Notes: generated from the letters alone by a model not told the origin. Numbered from the stretch's first letter, positions 1 to 6,280 are shown. The stretch: 6,928 nucleotides of DNA from Candidatus Faecalibacterium faecipullorum (GCA_019118985.1 DWXX01000027.1:1-6928); one strand, 5' to 3'. Translations and numbers: made by a program.

Positions 1-1
1 G

Positions 2-580
2 TATAAGCGGGTGGTGCAGACGGTGCTGTACGCGCCGCACTTCATCTCGATCATGGTCGTCTGCGGTATGATCCGCATCTTCCTCAGCCCGTCGGGCGGC
101 CTGATCAACCTGATCCTCGGCACCAGCATCGACTTTCTGACCGAGTCGTCGGCCTTCCGCACCATCTACATCGCCTCGGGCATCTGGCAGGACGCCGGGT
201 GGGGCTGCATCATCTACCTGGCCACCCTCTCGAACGTGGACACCACCCTGTACGAAGCCGCCAAGGTGGACGGCGCGTCGGTATTCCAGCGCATTTTGAA
301 CATCGACGTGCCCTCGCTGCTGCCCATGGTCATTCTGAACCTGATCATGAGCGCCGGCAGCCTGATGAACATCGGCTTTGAAAAGGTCTGGCTGCTGCAG
401 ACCGACCTGAACAAGGCCACCTCGGACGTCATCGCCGTCTACGTCTACCAGCAGGGCATCGAGAACGCCAACTACAGCTACTCGACGGCGGTCGGCCTGT
501 TCAACACCGCCATCAACCTGATCCTGCTGATCGTCGTCAACCGCATCGCGTCCAAAGCCTCGGACGTCGAGTTCGTGTAA
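2..580 (+). CDS. Sugar ABC transporter permease, LplB type (5' truncated by window edge)
   Basis: This is an inner-membrane subunit of a CUT1-family carbohydrate importer. It pairs with the next permease to form the channel. The frame is open from the first full codon (base 2), so the N-terminus lies outside the window. The 192 visible residues are about two thirds of the roughly 300 usual for the family. The GTG at 11 is internal, not a start. Visible hallmarks are LYAPHFIS near the left edge and the EAA loop EAAKVDG-(9 residues)-IDVP (EAA codons at 254-262), which docks onto the ATPase. The C-terminal block also fits the LplB subfamily: VWLLQTDLN, then YVYQQGI, then a last membrane segment ending NRIASKAS. 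Hydrophobic segments are consistent with four or five membrane spans. It ends 14 bases before the next permease gene, so the two are surely co-transcribed. The family call is firm; the substrate is inferred only from the downstream enzymes. Confidence 0.93.
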   Translation, partial: YKRVVQTVLYAPHFISIMVVCGMIRIFLSPSGGLINLILGTSIDFLTESSAFRTIYIASGIWQDAGWGCIIYLATLSNVDTTLYEAAKVDGASVFQRILNIDVPSLLPMVILNLIMSAGSLMNIGFEKVWLLQTDLNKATSDVIAVYVYQQGIENANYSYSTAVGLFNTAINLILLIVVNRIASKASDVEFV

Positions 581-594
581 AGGAGGGATACGCT

Positions 595-1497
595 ATGGCA
601 AGACAATCCGGGAAACTGCACGGCCTCTCGGACAAGACCAGCGATGTGATCCTCGTGCTGATCACCGCCATCGTCATGTTCATCGTGGCCTACCCGCTGT
701 ATTACGTCCTGGTGGCCTCCTTCTCCGACCCCTACGACGTCTACGCCGGCAAGACCTTTCTGCTGCCCAGCGGCTTTACCCTGGACGGGTACAAGGCCGT
801 CTTTGCGGACGACAACATCTTCACCGGCTACCTGAACTCGGTCAAGTACACCGTCATCGGCACCATCTTCTCGGTGGTGATGCTGTACATCACCGCCTAC
901 CCGCTGTCGGTCAAGAGCCTGCCCGGCCGCAAGTGGATCAGCCTGTTCTTCGTGTTCACCATGTACTTCGGCGGCGGCCTGGTGCCCACCTACCTGGTCG
1001 TCAAGGACACGGGGCTGATCAACAACATGTGGGCCCTCTTCCTGCCCGGCGGCGTGGCGGTGGGCAACATGATCATCGTCCGCAACTACTTCCAGAACAG
1101 CATCCCCCACGACCTGATCGAGGCGGCCGAGATCGACGGCTGCTCCAAGTTCCGCACCTTCCTCAGCATCATCATCCCGCTGTCCATGCCCATCATGGCG
1201 GTCATGGTGGTCTTCAGCATGGTGGCCTACTGGAACGACTGGTTCACCGCTTTGATCTACCTGACCGGCAGCGAGAAGGCGCCTCTGCCCCTGGTGCTGC
1301 GCAACGTCCTGATCAAGAGTTCGGCCAGCGCCAGCCAGGCCAGCACCATATCGGGCGGCTACGCCGAGCTGAACAAGCTGACCGAGATGATCAAGTTCTC
1401 GTCCATCATTGTGGCGGCCGCCCCCATGCTGATCATCTACCCCTTCGTCCAGAAATACTTTGAAAAGGGCTTCATGGCCGGCGCCGTCAAGGGCTGA
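595..1497 (+). CDS. Sugar ABC transporter permease, YtcP/LplC type
   Basis: This is the second membrane subunit of the importer, complete at 300 residues, the normal family length. The start is fixed by AGGAGGG at 581-587, seven bases before the ATG. Six hydrophobic segments can be read, at roughly residues 16-42, 80-106, 114-136, 143-166, 196-224 and 267-289. The subfamily signature is MYFGGGLVPTYLVVK at about 123-137. The cytoplasmic EAA loop is E176-A177-A178, G182, then nine residues and I192-I-I-P195. The loop contacts the nucleotide-binding subunit, yet no ATPase gene is present in the window. The C-terminus, with KYFEKGFMAGAVKG, is typical of this subfamily. Residues about 241-262 form a Ser/Ala-rich periplasm-side or loop stretch (SSASASQAS). 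The gene belongs to the same operon as the preceding permease and the binding protein that follows 94 bases later. Confidence 0.95.
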   Translation: MARQSGKLHGLSDKTSDVILVLITAIVMFIVAYPLYYVLVASFSDPYDVYAGKTFLLPSGFTLDGYKAVFADDNIFTGYLNSVKYTVIGTIFSVVMLYITAYPLSVKSLPGRKWISLFFVFTMYFGGGLVPTYLVVKDTGLINNMWALFLPGGVAVGNMIIVRNYFQNSIPHDLIEAAEIDGCSKFRTFLSIIIPLSMPIMAVMVVFSMVAYWNDWFTALIYLTGSEKAPLPLVLRNVLIKSSASASQASTISGGYAELNKLTEMIKFSSIIVAAAPMLIIYPFVQKYFEKGFMAGAVKG

Positions 1498-1591
1498 GCC
1501 GCCCCCCGCACCCCTGCTGTACCCCATACAAATGATAAGAAGCATGAAGAACAAGAAGCGTCAAGAAAGCATTGAGAAAAGGAGCATCCCC
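1498..1591 (+). other. Purine-rich leader before the binding-protein gene
   Basis: This 94-base spacer is unlike the surrounding GC-rich DNA. It begins C-rich (to about 1527) and then becomes A/G-rich. It contains AAGAAGC at 1537-1543 and again at 1553-1559, and AAGAAAGC at 1563-1570. I see no convincing promoter or stable hairpin. An unstructured A/G-rich leader could raise translation of the solute-binding protein, which importers need in excess; that role is inference. The frame of the next gene is open back through this spacer into the permease gene, but no ribosome site supports an earlier start. Confidence 0.5.
1578..1584 (+). promoter_or_regulatory. Ribosome binding site that fixes the binding-protein start
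   Basis: AAAGGAG lies seven bases before the ATG at 1592. The in-frame ATGs at 1460 and 1532 have no comparable site. The 1592 start also places a charged n-region, an RR motif, a hydrophobic core and a lipobox in the right order. Confidence 0.85.
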
Positions 1592-3262
1592 ATGAAAAAG
1601 CTGATTTCACGCCGCAACTTCCTCAAGGCCGCCGCGCTGGCAGGTTCGGCCGTCACCCTGACCGCCTGCGGCGGCTCCAAGGCCGACACCCCCGTCGCCA
1701 ATGAGCAGGGCGTCGTCGAGAGCACCGAGCAGACCTCCTTCACCATCATCGGCGGGCAGGGCGCGCTGTCCCCCGGCTACGCCGACAACCAGGTGCTGAA
1801 CGAGATGCAGGAGGCCGCCGGCATCTCGATCGAGTGGAACACCATGAGCGACTCCCTGGCCGAGCAGGTCAACATCCGCATCGCCGGCGGCGACCTGCCC
1901 GACGCCTTCATGGGGGTGGGCTTCTCGAACTACGACCTGACCAACTACGGCGCGGACGGCACCTTCATCAACCTCGAGCCGTATATCACCCCCGACATCA
2001 TGCCGAACCTGTCGGCCATCCTGGAGGCGCACCCCAACATCAAGTCGGCCATCACCATGAGCGACGGGTGCATCTACGGCCTGCCCGCCGCCGAGCAGAT
2101 GGGCACCGCCGGCATCGGCAAGGAGCAGGACTACTCCATCTACACCATCCCCCAGTACTCGATGATCAACAAGGCATGGCTGGACGACCTCGGCCTGGAG
2201 GTGCCCACCACCCTCGACGAGCTGCACGACGTGCTGAAGGCCTTCAAGGACAACGACATGAGCCACAAGTACTACGGCAACGACGCCGGCACTACCCTGC
2301 CCATGTCCACCGGCTTCGACCAGTGGTGCTGGGGCCAGAACATCTTCTACGCAGGCTTCGGCTTCACCAACTGGCCCAACGATGTCTGCAACGACCTGGT
2401 CCTGCAGGGGGACGGCACCATCAAATTCATGTGCGTGGACGACAAGTACCGCGAGGCCGTCACCTATTTCCATGACTGGTACGCTGACGGCCTGATGGAT
2501 GTCGAAATGTTCTCCCAGTCGGATACCCAGCTGATGTCCAAGTGCCAGCAGGGCTGGGTGGGCGTGTCCACCTGGTGGTACATCGACGAGCTGATGGGCG
2601 ACTACGCCAAGGACTACGTCTTCCTGCCCGTCCTGGCCGGCCCCGACGGCACCAAGAACGTCACCGTCCGCACCGGCGGCGGCACCAACTCGGGCCAGCT
2701 GTCCATCACCTCCATCTGCCAGAGCCCCATCAACCTGCTCAAGTTCTTCGACCAGTGGTACACCGGCGAGAACATCATGCAGCTGCAGTACGGCCCCATC
2801 GGCGTCTACTTCACCGAGCAGGATGAGAACGGCGTGTGGCTGTCCATCACCGATGCGGAGGCCCAGGCCCAGTTCGGCAAGGGCGCCGGCGAGCTGAAGG
2901 GCGAGTATGAGGTCTGGGGCCCCAAGCTGATCCTGTCGGAATACTACGAAAACACCTTCAAAATGGAGGACCGCGCCATCGAGCGGCTGACCGACCTGTA
3001 CGACTACTGGCTGCCGCAGGTCACCGACACCTCGGTCTACCCGGTGGACTGCGTCTTTACCACCGACGAGCTGGACACCATCGACCGCTACAAGCCCGAC
3101 TTTGAGAGCATGGTCTCGGAACAGGAGGGCCTGTGGATCCGGGACGGCGGCCCCACCGACGAGGAGTGGGAGGCCTATAAGCAGATGCTGGCCGACACCT
3201 GCGGCATGAACGACCTGCTCAAAGCCTACCAGGACGCCTACGCCCGGTACACCACCGCCTGA
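1592..3262 (+). CDS. Extracellular solute-binding lipoprotein of the sugar ABC importer
   Basis: This membrane-anchored receptor captures the sugar outside the cell and delivers it to the two permeases upstream. It has 556 residues, in line with the large LplA/YtcQ-type binding proteins of CUT1 importers. The leader reads MKKLISRRNFLKAAALAG, followed by the lipobox LTAC. Cys26 is therefore the expected lipidated first residue of the mature protein. S6-R7-R8-N9-F10-L11-K12 matches the twin-arginine motif SRRxFLK, so export may be by Tat rather than Sec. The mature part begins with a polar linker (about 27-45), then a beta strand FTIIGG. G100-D-L-P-D104 is the conserved binding-protein signature (GDxPD). 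The remainder is rich in Trp, Tyr and Asp, as in sugar-binding lobes. It lies downstream of both permeases and 128 bases before the hydrolase gene. The ligand is inferred as sucrose or short fructans from those neighbours; the sequence itself does not show it. Confidence 0.93.
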   Translation: MKKLISRRNFLKAAALAGSAVTLTACGGSKADTPVANEQGVVESTEQTSFTIIGGQGALSPGYADNQVLNEMQEAAGISIEWNTMSDSLAEQVNIRIAGGDLPDAFMGVGFSNYDLTNYGADGTFINLEPYITPDIMPNLSAILEAHPNIKSAITMSDGCIYGLPAAEQMGTAGIGKEQDYSIYTIPQYSMINKAWLDDLGLEVPTTLDELHDVLKAFKDNDMSHKYYGNDAGTTLPMSTGFDQWCWGQNIFYAGFGFTNWPNDVCNDLVLQGDGTIKFMCVDDKYREAVTYFHDWYADGLMDVEMFSQSDTQLMSKCQQGWVGVSTWWYIDELMGDYAKDYVFLPVLAGPDGTKNVTVRTGGGTNSGQLSITSICQSPINLLKFFDQWYTGENIMQLQYGPIGVYFTEQDENGVWLSITDAEAQAQFGKGAGELKGEYEVWGPKLILSEYYENTFKMEDRAIERLTDLYDYWLPQVTDTSVYPVDCVFTTDELDTIDRYKPDFESMVSEQEGLWIRDGGPTDEEWEAYKQMLADTCGMNDLLKAYQDAYARYTTA

Positions 3263-3311
3263 ACGACAGCTTTCATCCTTTCTTCTTCAGCATAGACACA
3301 CACGCGCAGGA

Positions 3312-3347
3312 CCCTGCCGCGCCGCCCTTTGCGGGGTCGCGGCAGGG
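3312..3347 (+). promoter_or_regulatory. Intercistronic GC-rich hairpin between binding protein and hydrolase
   Basis: CCCTGCCGCG (3312-3321) pairs perfectly with CGCGGCAGGG (3338-3347). Inside it CCGC (3322-3325) pairs with GCGG (3331-3334) around the loop CCTTT, leaving a three-base bulge at 3335-3337. The sequence after the stem is CTTTGCCCG, so the U tract is only three bases. That argues for a weak, leaky terminator or an mRNA-stabilising 3' structure rather than full termination. Such a structure after the binding-protein gene could keep that transcript segment more abundant than the enzymes. The rest of the 3263-3390 gap is a pyrimidine-rich stretch after the stop codon and the hydrolase ribosome site, with no clear promoter. 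Confidence 0.7.
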
Positions 3348-3390
3348 CTTTGCCCGTCCAATATCCAATCCACCCACAGGAGGTCCCTCC

Positions 3391-4896
3391 ATGACGAGCG
3401 ACAAATTGCAGCAGGCCCGCGACTTTGAGGCGCGGTACGCTGCCTTCATCCCCGGCGCCGAGCGCCCCGCCTTCCACGTGACGGGGGCCATCGGCTGGAT
3501 CAACGACCCCAACGGCTTCTCCTGCTACAAGGGGGAGTACCACCTCTTCTTCCAGTACCACCCCTATTCCACCGAGTGGGGCCCCATGCACTGGGGCCAT
3601 GTCAAGACCCGCGACTTCATCCGGTGGGAGCGGCTGCCCGCGGCCATCGCCCCCGACACCGACGCCGACCGTGACGGCTGCTTTTCGGGCGGGGCGGTCG
3701 AGCTGCCCGACGGCCGCCAGATGCTGATGTACACCGGCGTCTACCGCGTCCGCCGCCCCGACGGCCGGATGGAAGAGTTCCAGCAGCAGTGCGTGGCCTT
3801 CGGCGACGGGGTCAACTATGAAAAATACCCCGGCAACCCCGTGCTGGACGGCAGCGACCTGCCCGCCGGCGGCAGCGTGCTGGACTTCCGCGACCCGAAG
3901 CTCTGGCGGGAGGACGGGATGTTCTACATGGTGGCGGGCAACCGCACCGAGGACGGCAGCGGGGCCATCCGCCTGTTTGAGAGCGCCGACGGCGCCCACT
4001 GGCGCTACGCCGCCACCCTCGACGCCAGCCGCAACGAGTACGGCCGGATGTGGGAGTGCCCCGACTTCTTCCCCCTGGGCGGCAGGCAGGTGCTGGTGGT
4101 CAGCCCGCAGGAGATGACGGCCATCGGCCTTGAGTTCCACGCCGGGTACGGCGTGGTGGCCCTGCTGGGCAGCTACGACAGATCGTCCTATCGCTTTGAG
4201 CGGGAGGCGGTGCAGGCCGTCGATTACGGCACCGACTTCTACGCGCCCCAGACCCTCGAAACGCCCGACGGCCGCCGCATCATGGTCGCCTGGATGCAGA
4301 ACTGGACCACCACCGGCTGCAAGCCGCAGGGCTGCCGTTGGTTCGGGCAGATGACCCTGCCGCGGGAGCTGGAACTGCGGGACGGCCGCCTGGTCCAAAA
4401 CCCGGTGCGGGAGCTGGCGAACTACCACGGCCGGCGCGTCAGCTACAAGGACGTGCTGCTGACCGCCGGGGCCACCAGCCTGCACGGGGTGGAGGGCCGG
4501 CTGCTTGACATGACCGTCACCGTCCGCCCGGTGGAGGGCAAGGCGTCCTACCAGGCCTTCAAGCTGCACCTGGCCGCCGACGGCAACCGCGAGACGGTCA
4601 TCCGCTACAAGCCCGCGAGCAGCACCGTCCGCATCGACCGCACCCACAGCGGCTTCCCCTACGACATCGTCAACGTGCGCGACTTCCCGGTGCGCCCGCA
4701 GGAAGGCGCGGTTAAGCTGCGTGTGGTGCTGGACCGGTACAGCCTCGAGCTGTTCGTCAACGACGGCGAGCAGGCCGCCAGCATGACCCTCTACACCCCG
4801 CAGAGCGCGCAGGCGGTCAGCTTCGAGGTGATCGAGGGCGCGGCGCGCATCGACGTCGAAAAATACAGCCTGGAGTTTGAGGAGGGCGCGCAATGA
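3391..4896 (+). CDS. Glycoside hydrolase family 32 beta-fructosidase (sucrose/fructan hydrolase), cytoplasmic
   Basis: The enzyme cleaves terminal beta-fructofuranosyl bonds of sucrose, sucrose-6-phosphate or fructo-oligosaccharides. It has 501 residues, normal for bacterial family members, and starts seven bases after AGGAGG (3378-3383). The N-terminal five-bladed propeller carries all the catalytic blocks: W36-I-N-D39-P-N-G with nucleophile Asp39; FQYHPYSTEWGPMHWGH at about 54-70; FSGG near 98-101; R167-D168-P169 with the transition-state Asp168; and W221-E222-C223-P224 with acid/base Glu222. Further conserved pieces are DFYAPQT (282-288), WMQNW (301-305) and the GQMTLPREL block (319-327). 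The C-terminal beta sandwich ends with LDRYSLELFVNDGE (447-460). There is no signal peptide, so it acts on imported sugar. Because ABC import does not phosphorylate, an unphosphorylated substrate is more likely than sucrose-6-phosphate. Ile37 replaces the more usual Met or Leu of the first motif. Exact specificity cannot be read from the sequence. Confidence 0.95.
   Translation: MTSDKLQQARDFEARYAAFIPGAERPAFHVTGAIGWINDPNGFSCYKGEYHLFFQYHPYSTEWGPMHWGHVKTRDFIRWERLPAAIAPDTDADRDGCFSGGAVELPDGRQMLMYTGVYRVRRPDGRMEEFQQQCVAFGDGVNYEKYPGNPVLDGSDLPAGGSVLDFRDPKLWREDGMFYMVAGNRTEDGSGAIRLFESADGAHWRYAATLDASRNEYGRMWECPDFFPLGGRQVLVVSPQEMTAIGLEFHAGYGVVALLGSYDRSSYRFEREAVQAVDYGTDFYAPQTLETPDGRRIMVAWMQNWTTTGCKPQGCRWFGQMTLPRELELRDGRLVQNPVRELANYHGRRVSYKDVLLTAGATSLHGVEGRLLDMTVTVRPVEGKASYQAFKLHLAADGNRETVIRYKPASSTVRIDRTHSGFPYDIVNVRDFPVRPQEGAVKLRVVLDRYSLELFVNDGEQAASMTLYTPQSAQAVSFEVIEGAARIDVEKYSLEFEEGAQ
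4880..4886 (+). promoter_or_regulatory. Ribosome binding site of the kinase, inside the hydrolase coding end
   Basis: AGGAGGG lies six bases before the kinase ATG. It is read within the final Glu-Glu-Gly codons of the hydrolase, so the acidic tail of that enzyme doubles as the kinase ribosome site. Together with the ATGA overlap at 4893-4896 this indicates translational coupling. Confidence 0.8.
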
Positions 4897-5870
4897 GCGA
4901 GAAAACCTATGACGTGGCGGCTTTGGGCGAGCTGCTGATTGACTTCACCCAGAACGGCCTTTCCGAGCAGGGCAACCCCCTGTTCGAGGCGAACCCCGGC
5001 GGCGCGCCCTGCAACGTGCTGGCCATGCTGCAAAAGCTGGGGCGGCGCTGCGCCTTCCTCGGCAAGGTGGGGGCGGACGGCTTCGGCCGGCAGCTGGCCG
5101 CCGTCGCGGCGGACGCCGGCATCGACCTGCGGGGCCTGCGCTATGACGAAGAGGTCCACACCACCCTGGCCATCGTCCAGACTTTGCCGGGGGGCGACCG
5201 GGACTTCAGCTTTTACCGCAGGCCCGGCGCGGACGCGAACCTCGCCCCCGCCGACCTGGACGAAGCGCTGCTGCGGGATTGCCGCATCTTCCACTTCGGC
5301 AGCCTGTCCCTGACCGGCGAGCCCTGCCGCGCCGCCACCCAAAAGGCGGTGGCCCTGGCCAAAGAGGGCGGGGCGCTCATCTCCTTCGACCCGAACCTCC
5401 GCTCGCCCCTCTGGGGCAGCCTCGACGAGGCCAAAGCGCAGATCGCCTGGGGCCTCGGCCAGGCCGACGTGGTCAAGATCGCCGACAACGAGCTGCTGTT
5501 CATAACCGGCGAGGCGGACTTCGACCGCGGCGCGGCCGTCCTGCAAGCGCAGTACCCCAACATCCGCCTGCTGAACGTCACCGCCGGCGCGGCGGGCAGC
5601 CACGCCTATTACGGCGGCCGGCAGGTCTATGCGCCGGGCTGCGCCCTCGGCGGCGTCATCGAGACCACCGGCGCCGGCGACACCTTCTGCGCCTGCGCGC
5701 TGCACTTCGTGCTAAAGCACGGCCTCGCCGGCCTGACCGACGCCGACCTCGCCGCCATGCTGCGCTTCGCCAACGCGGCGGCGTACCTCGTCACCACCAG
5801 GAAGGGCGCCATCAAGGCCATGCCCACGCCGGAGCAGGTGGAAAGTATTCTGAACAGAAATAAACAGTAA
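4893..5870 (+). CDS. PfkB-family carbohydrate kinase, probable fructokinase
   Basis: It transfers phosphate from ATP to a free sugar, most likely fructose released by the upstream hydrolase, feeding glycolysis in the cytoplasm. Its 325 residues are typical of ribokinase-fold fructokinases. Visible motifs, in order: GELLIDF (12-18) at the first strand; NPGGAPCNV (34-42), the sugar-binding segment; GKVGADGFG (57-65), PfkB signature 1; YRRPGAD (108-114); FDPNLR (165-170); and ETTGAGDTF (257-265), PfkB signature 2, holding the anion hole G260-A-G and catalytic base Asp263. The GELLID plus PGGAPxN combination fits fructokinases rather than ribokinase or 1-phosphofructokinase. The gene overlaps the hydrolase stop by four bases (ATGA), so the two products are probably made in fixed ratio. 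It is the last gene of the operon, ending ten bases before the terminator stem. Other 2-keto or aldose sugars cannot be excluded as substrate. Confidence 0.93.
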   Translation: MSEKTYDVAALGELLIDFTQNGLSEQGNPLFEANPGGAPCNVLAMLQKLGRRCAFLGKVGADGFGRQLAAVAADAGIDLRGLRYDEEVHTTLAIVQTLPGGDRDFSFYRRPGADANLAPADLDEALLRDCRIFHFGSLSLTGEPCRAATQKAVALAKEGGALISFDPNLRSPLWGSLDEAKAQIAWGLGQADVVKIADNELLFITGEADFDRGAAVLQAQYPNIRLLNVTAGAAGSHAYYGGRQVYAPGCALGGVIETTGAGDTFCACALHFVLKHGLAGLTDADLAAMLRFANAAAYLVTTRKGAIKAMPTPEQVESILNRNKQ

Positions 5871-5880
5871 ACATAGCAAG

Positions 5881-5921
5881 AGCAGGGCGCTGCCTACCCA
5901 CAGGCGGCGCCCTGCTTTTTT
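5881..5921 (+). terminator. Strong intrinsic terminator of the fructan operon
   Basis: Bases 5881-5895 pair with 5902-5916 as a 15-base-pair stem with a single T-G wobble at the eleventh pair, closed by the six-base loop ACCCAC. A run of six T (5916-5921) follows at once. The opposite strand has no T run beyond the stem, so it should act on + strand transcripts only. It sits ten bases after the kinase stop codon and marks the end of the operon. Confidence 0.93.
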
Positions 5922-6139
5922 GCTGCCGGGGCGTATTTTGACCTGCGGCAAATAAAAAACGCACTTGAACCCAGGACCTCCTCGCGGGTGACGATCTTTG
6001 AGGCGTCCTGGAAGTTGAAGTTCAGCGCGACCCGGTCGTCGAAGACATAGACCGAGCCCACGAAGGTATCGATGATCTGCCGCTGATGGGCGGTGCTGTT
6101 CACGCCGCCGCGGCGGAACTGCTCGAACCAGAACATTTG
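5894..6139 (-). pseudogene. C-terminal remnant of a large serine recombinase
   Basis: The minus strand reads MFWFEQFRRG, then a block beginning RQIIDTFVGSVYVFDDRV and continuing ALNFNFQDASK before TREEV. This resembles the C-terminal end of large serine recombinases of Firmicutes mobile elements, where a W-x-E-x-F-R-x-G segment precedes I-(I/V)-D-T-F-V-N-S-V-Y-(V/L)-(Y/F)-D-D and a strand such as LTYNYKDG. Only about 60-80 residues remain. The catalytic resolvase domain with its serine, the recombinase domain and the zinc ribbon are all missing. Reading further upstream on the minus strand, an in-frame stop (6155-6157) comes six codons beyond the apparent homology. The 3' tail (about FFICRRSKYAP onward) does not look like the usual recombinase end, and its stop codon (5894-5896) lies within the operon terminator. 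It is most likely a non-functional scar of an element once inserted here. Similarity is judged by eye. Confidence 0.65.
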
Positions 6140-6213
6140 GCCTGCATGGATCCCTCAGGCAGTCTGCCCCCACGGCGGAAGCCGCAGAACCCAGGGTTTG
6201 AGGCACTCCGCAC
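6140..6213. other. Non-coding stretch upstream of the sensor promoter
   Basis: This segment lies between the recombinase remnant and the sensor promoter. It holds only short inverted repeats: GGCAG-T-CTGCC and GCGG-AAG-CCGC, both too small to call as terminator or attenuator. One or more could be an operator for the downstream promoter, but nothing decides that. Confidence 0.4.
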
Positions 6214-6242
6214 TTGCACGCCAAACCTGCACCCCTTATAAC
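6214..6242 (+). promoter_or_regulatory. Sigma-A type promoter of the sensor gene
   Basis: A -35 box TTGCAC (6214-6219) and a -10 box TATAAC (6237-6242) are separated by 17 bases, the ideal spacing, with one mismatch to consensus in each box. Transcription should begin near 6249, giving a leader of about 37 bases. This explains how the sensor is expressed despite the strong terminator upstream, and it makes the ATG at 6247 an unlikely start. Confidence 0.75.
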
Positions 6243-6270
6243 AAAGATGAAAGAGTTGTCCACAGCCACA

Positions 6271-6280
6271 GGAAGGGGGG
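6271..6280 (+). promoter_or_regulatory. Ribosome binding site that decides the sensor start
   Basis: GGAAGGGGGG lies five bases before the ATG at 6286. The in-frame ATG at 6247 has no purine-rich site at the right distance and would sit at the very 5' end of the predicted transcript. Confidence 0.75.

Noticed and set aside
478..1554. A 358-codon antisense frame over the second permease
   Set aside because: It is a His/Gly/Asp-rich shadow of a well-conserved permease gene, with no recognisable motif.
1460..1591. Earlier starts (1460 or 1532) for the binding protein
   Set aside because: They would bury the signal peptide behind 44 or 20 extra residues, have no ribosome site, and the first overlaps the permease gene. 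The 1592 start fits both the ribosome site and the leader.
1607..2473. A 288-codon antisense frame over the binding protein
   Set aside because: It is the complement of a clear lipoprotein gene, with low-complexity Val/Gly/Asp composition.
3296..3306. Short ACACAC-type run after the binding-protein gene
   Set aside because: It is only a few repeat units, ordinary low complexity, with no sign of a phase-variable tract in a coding or promoter position.
3238..4893. A 551-codon open frame antisense to the hydrolase
   Set aside because: Its composition (Val, His, Ala, Gly, with many Glu/Asp runs) is what the complement of GC-biased codons produces. The + strand frame has full family 32 motifs, and there is no ribosome site for the antisense frame.
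4791..5705. A 304-codon antisense frame over the kinase
   Set aside because: It is a shadow of the PfkB gene, which has both family signatures on the + strand.
6156..6192. Small inverted repeats GGCAG-T-CTGCC and GCGG-AAG-CCGC before the sensor promoter
   Set aside because: The stems are four or five bases with tiny loops and no T run. They are too weak to call as terminator, attenuator or operator.
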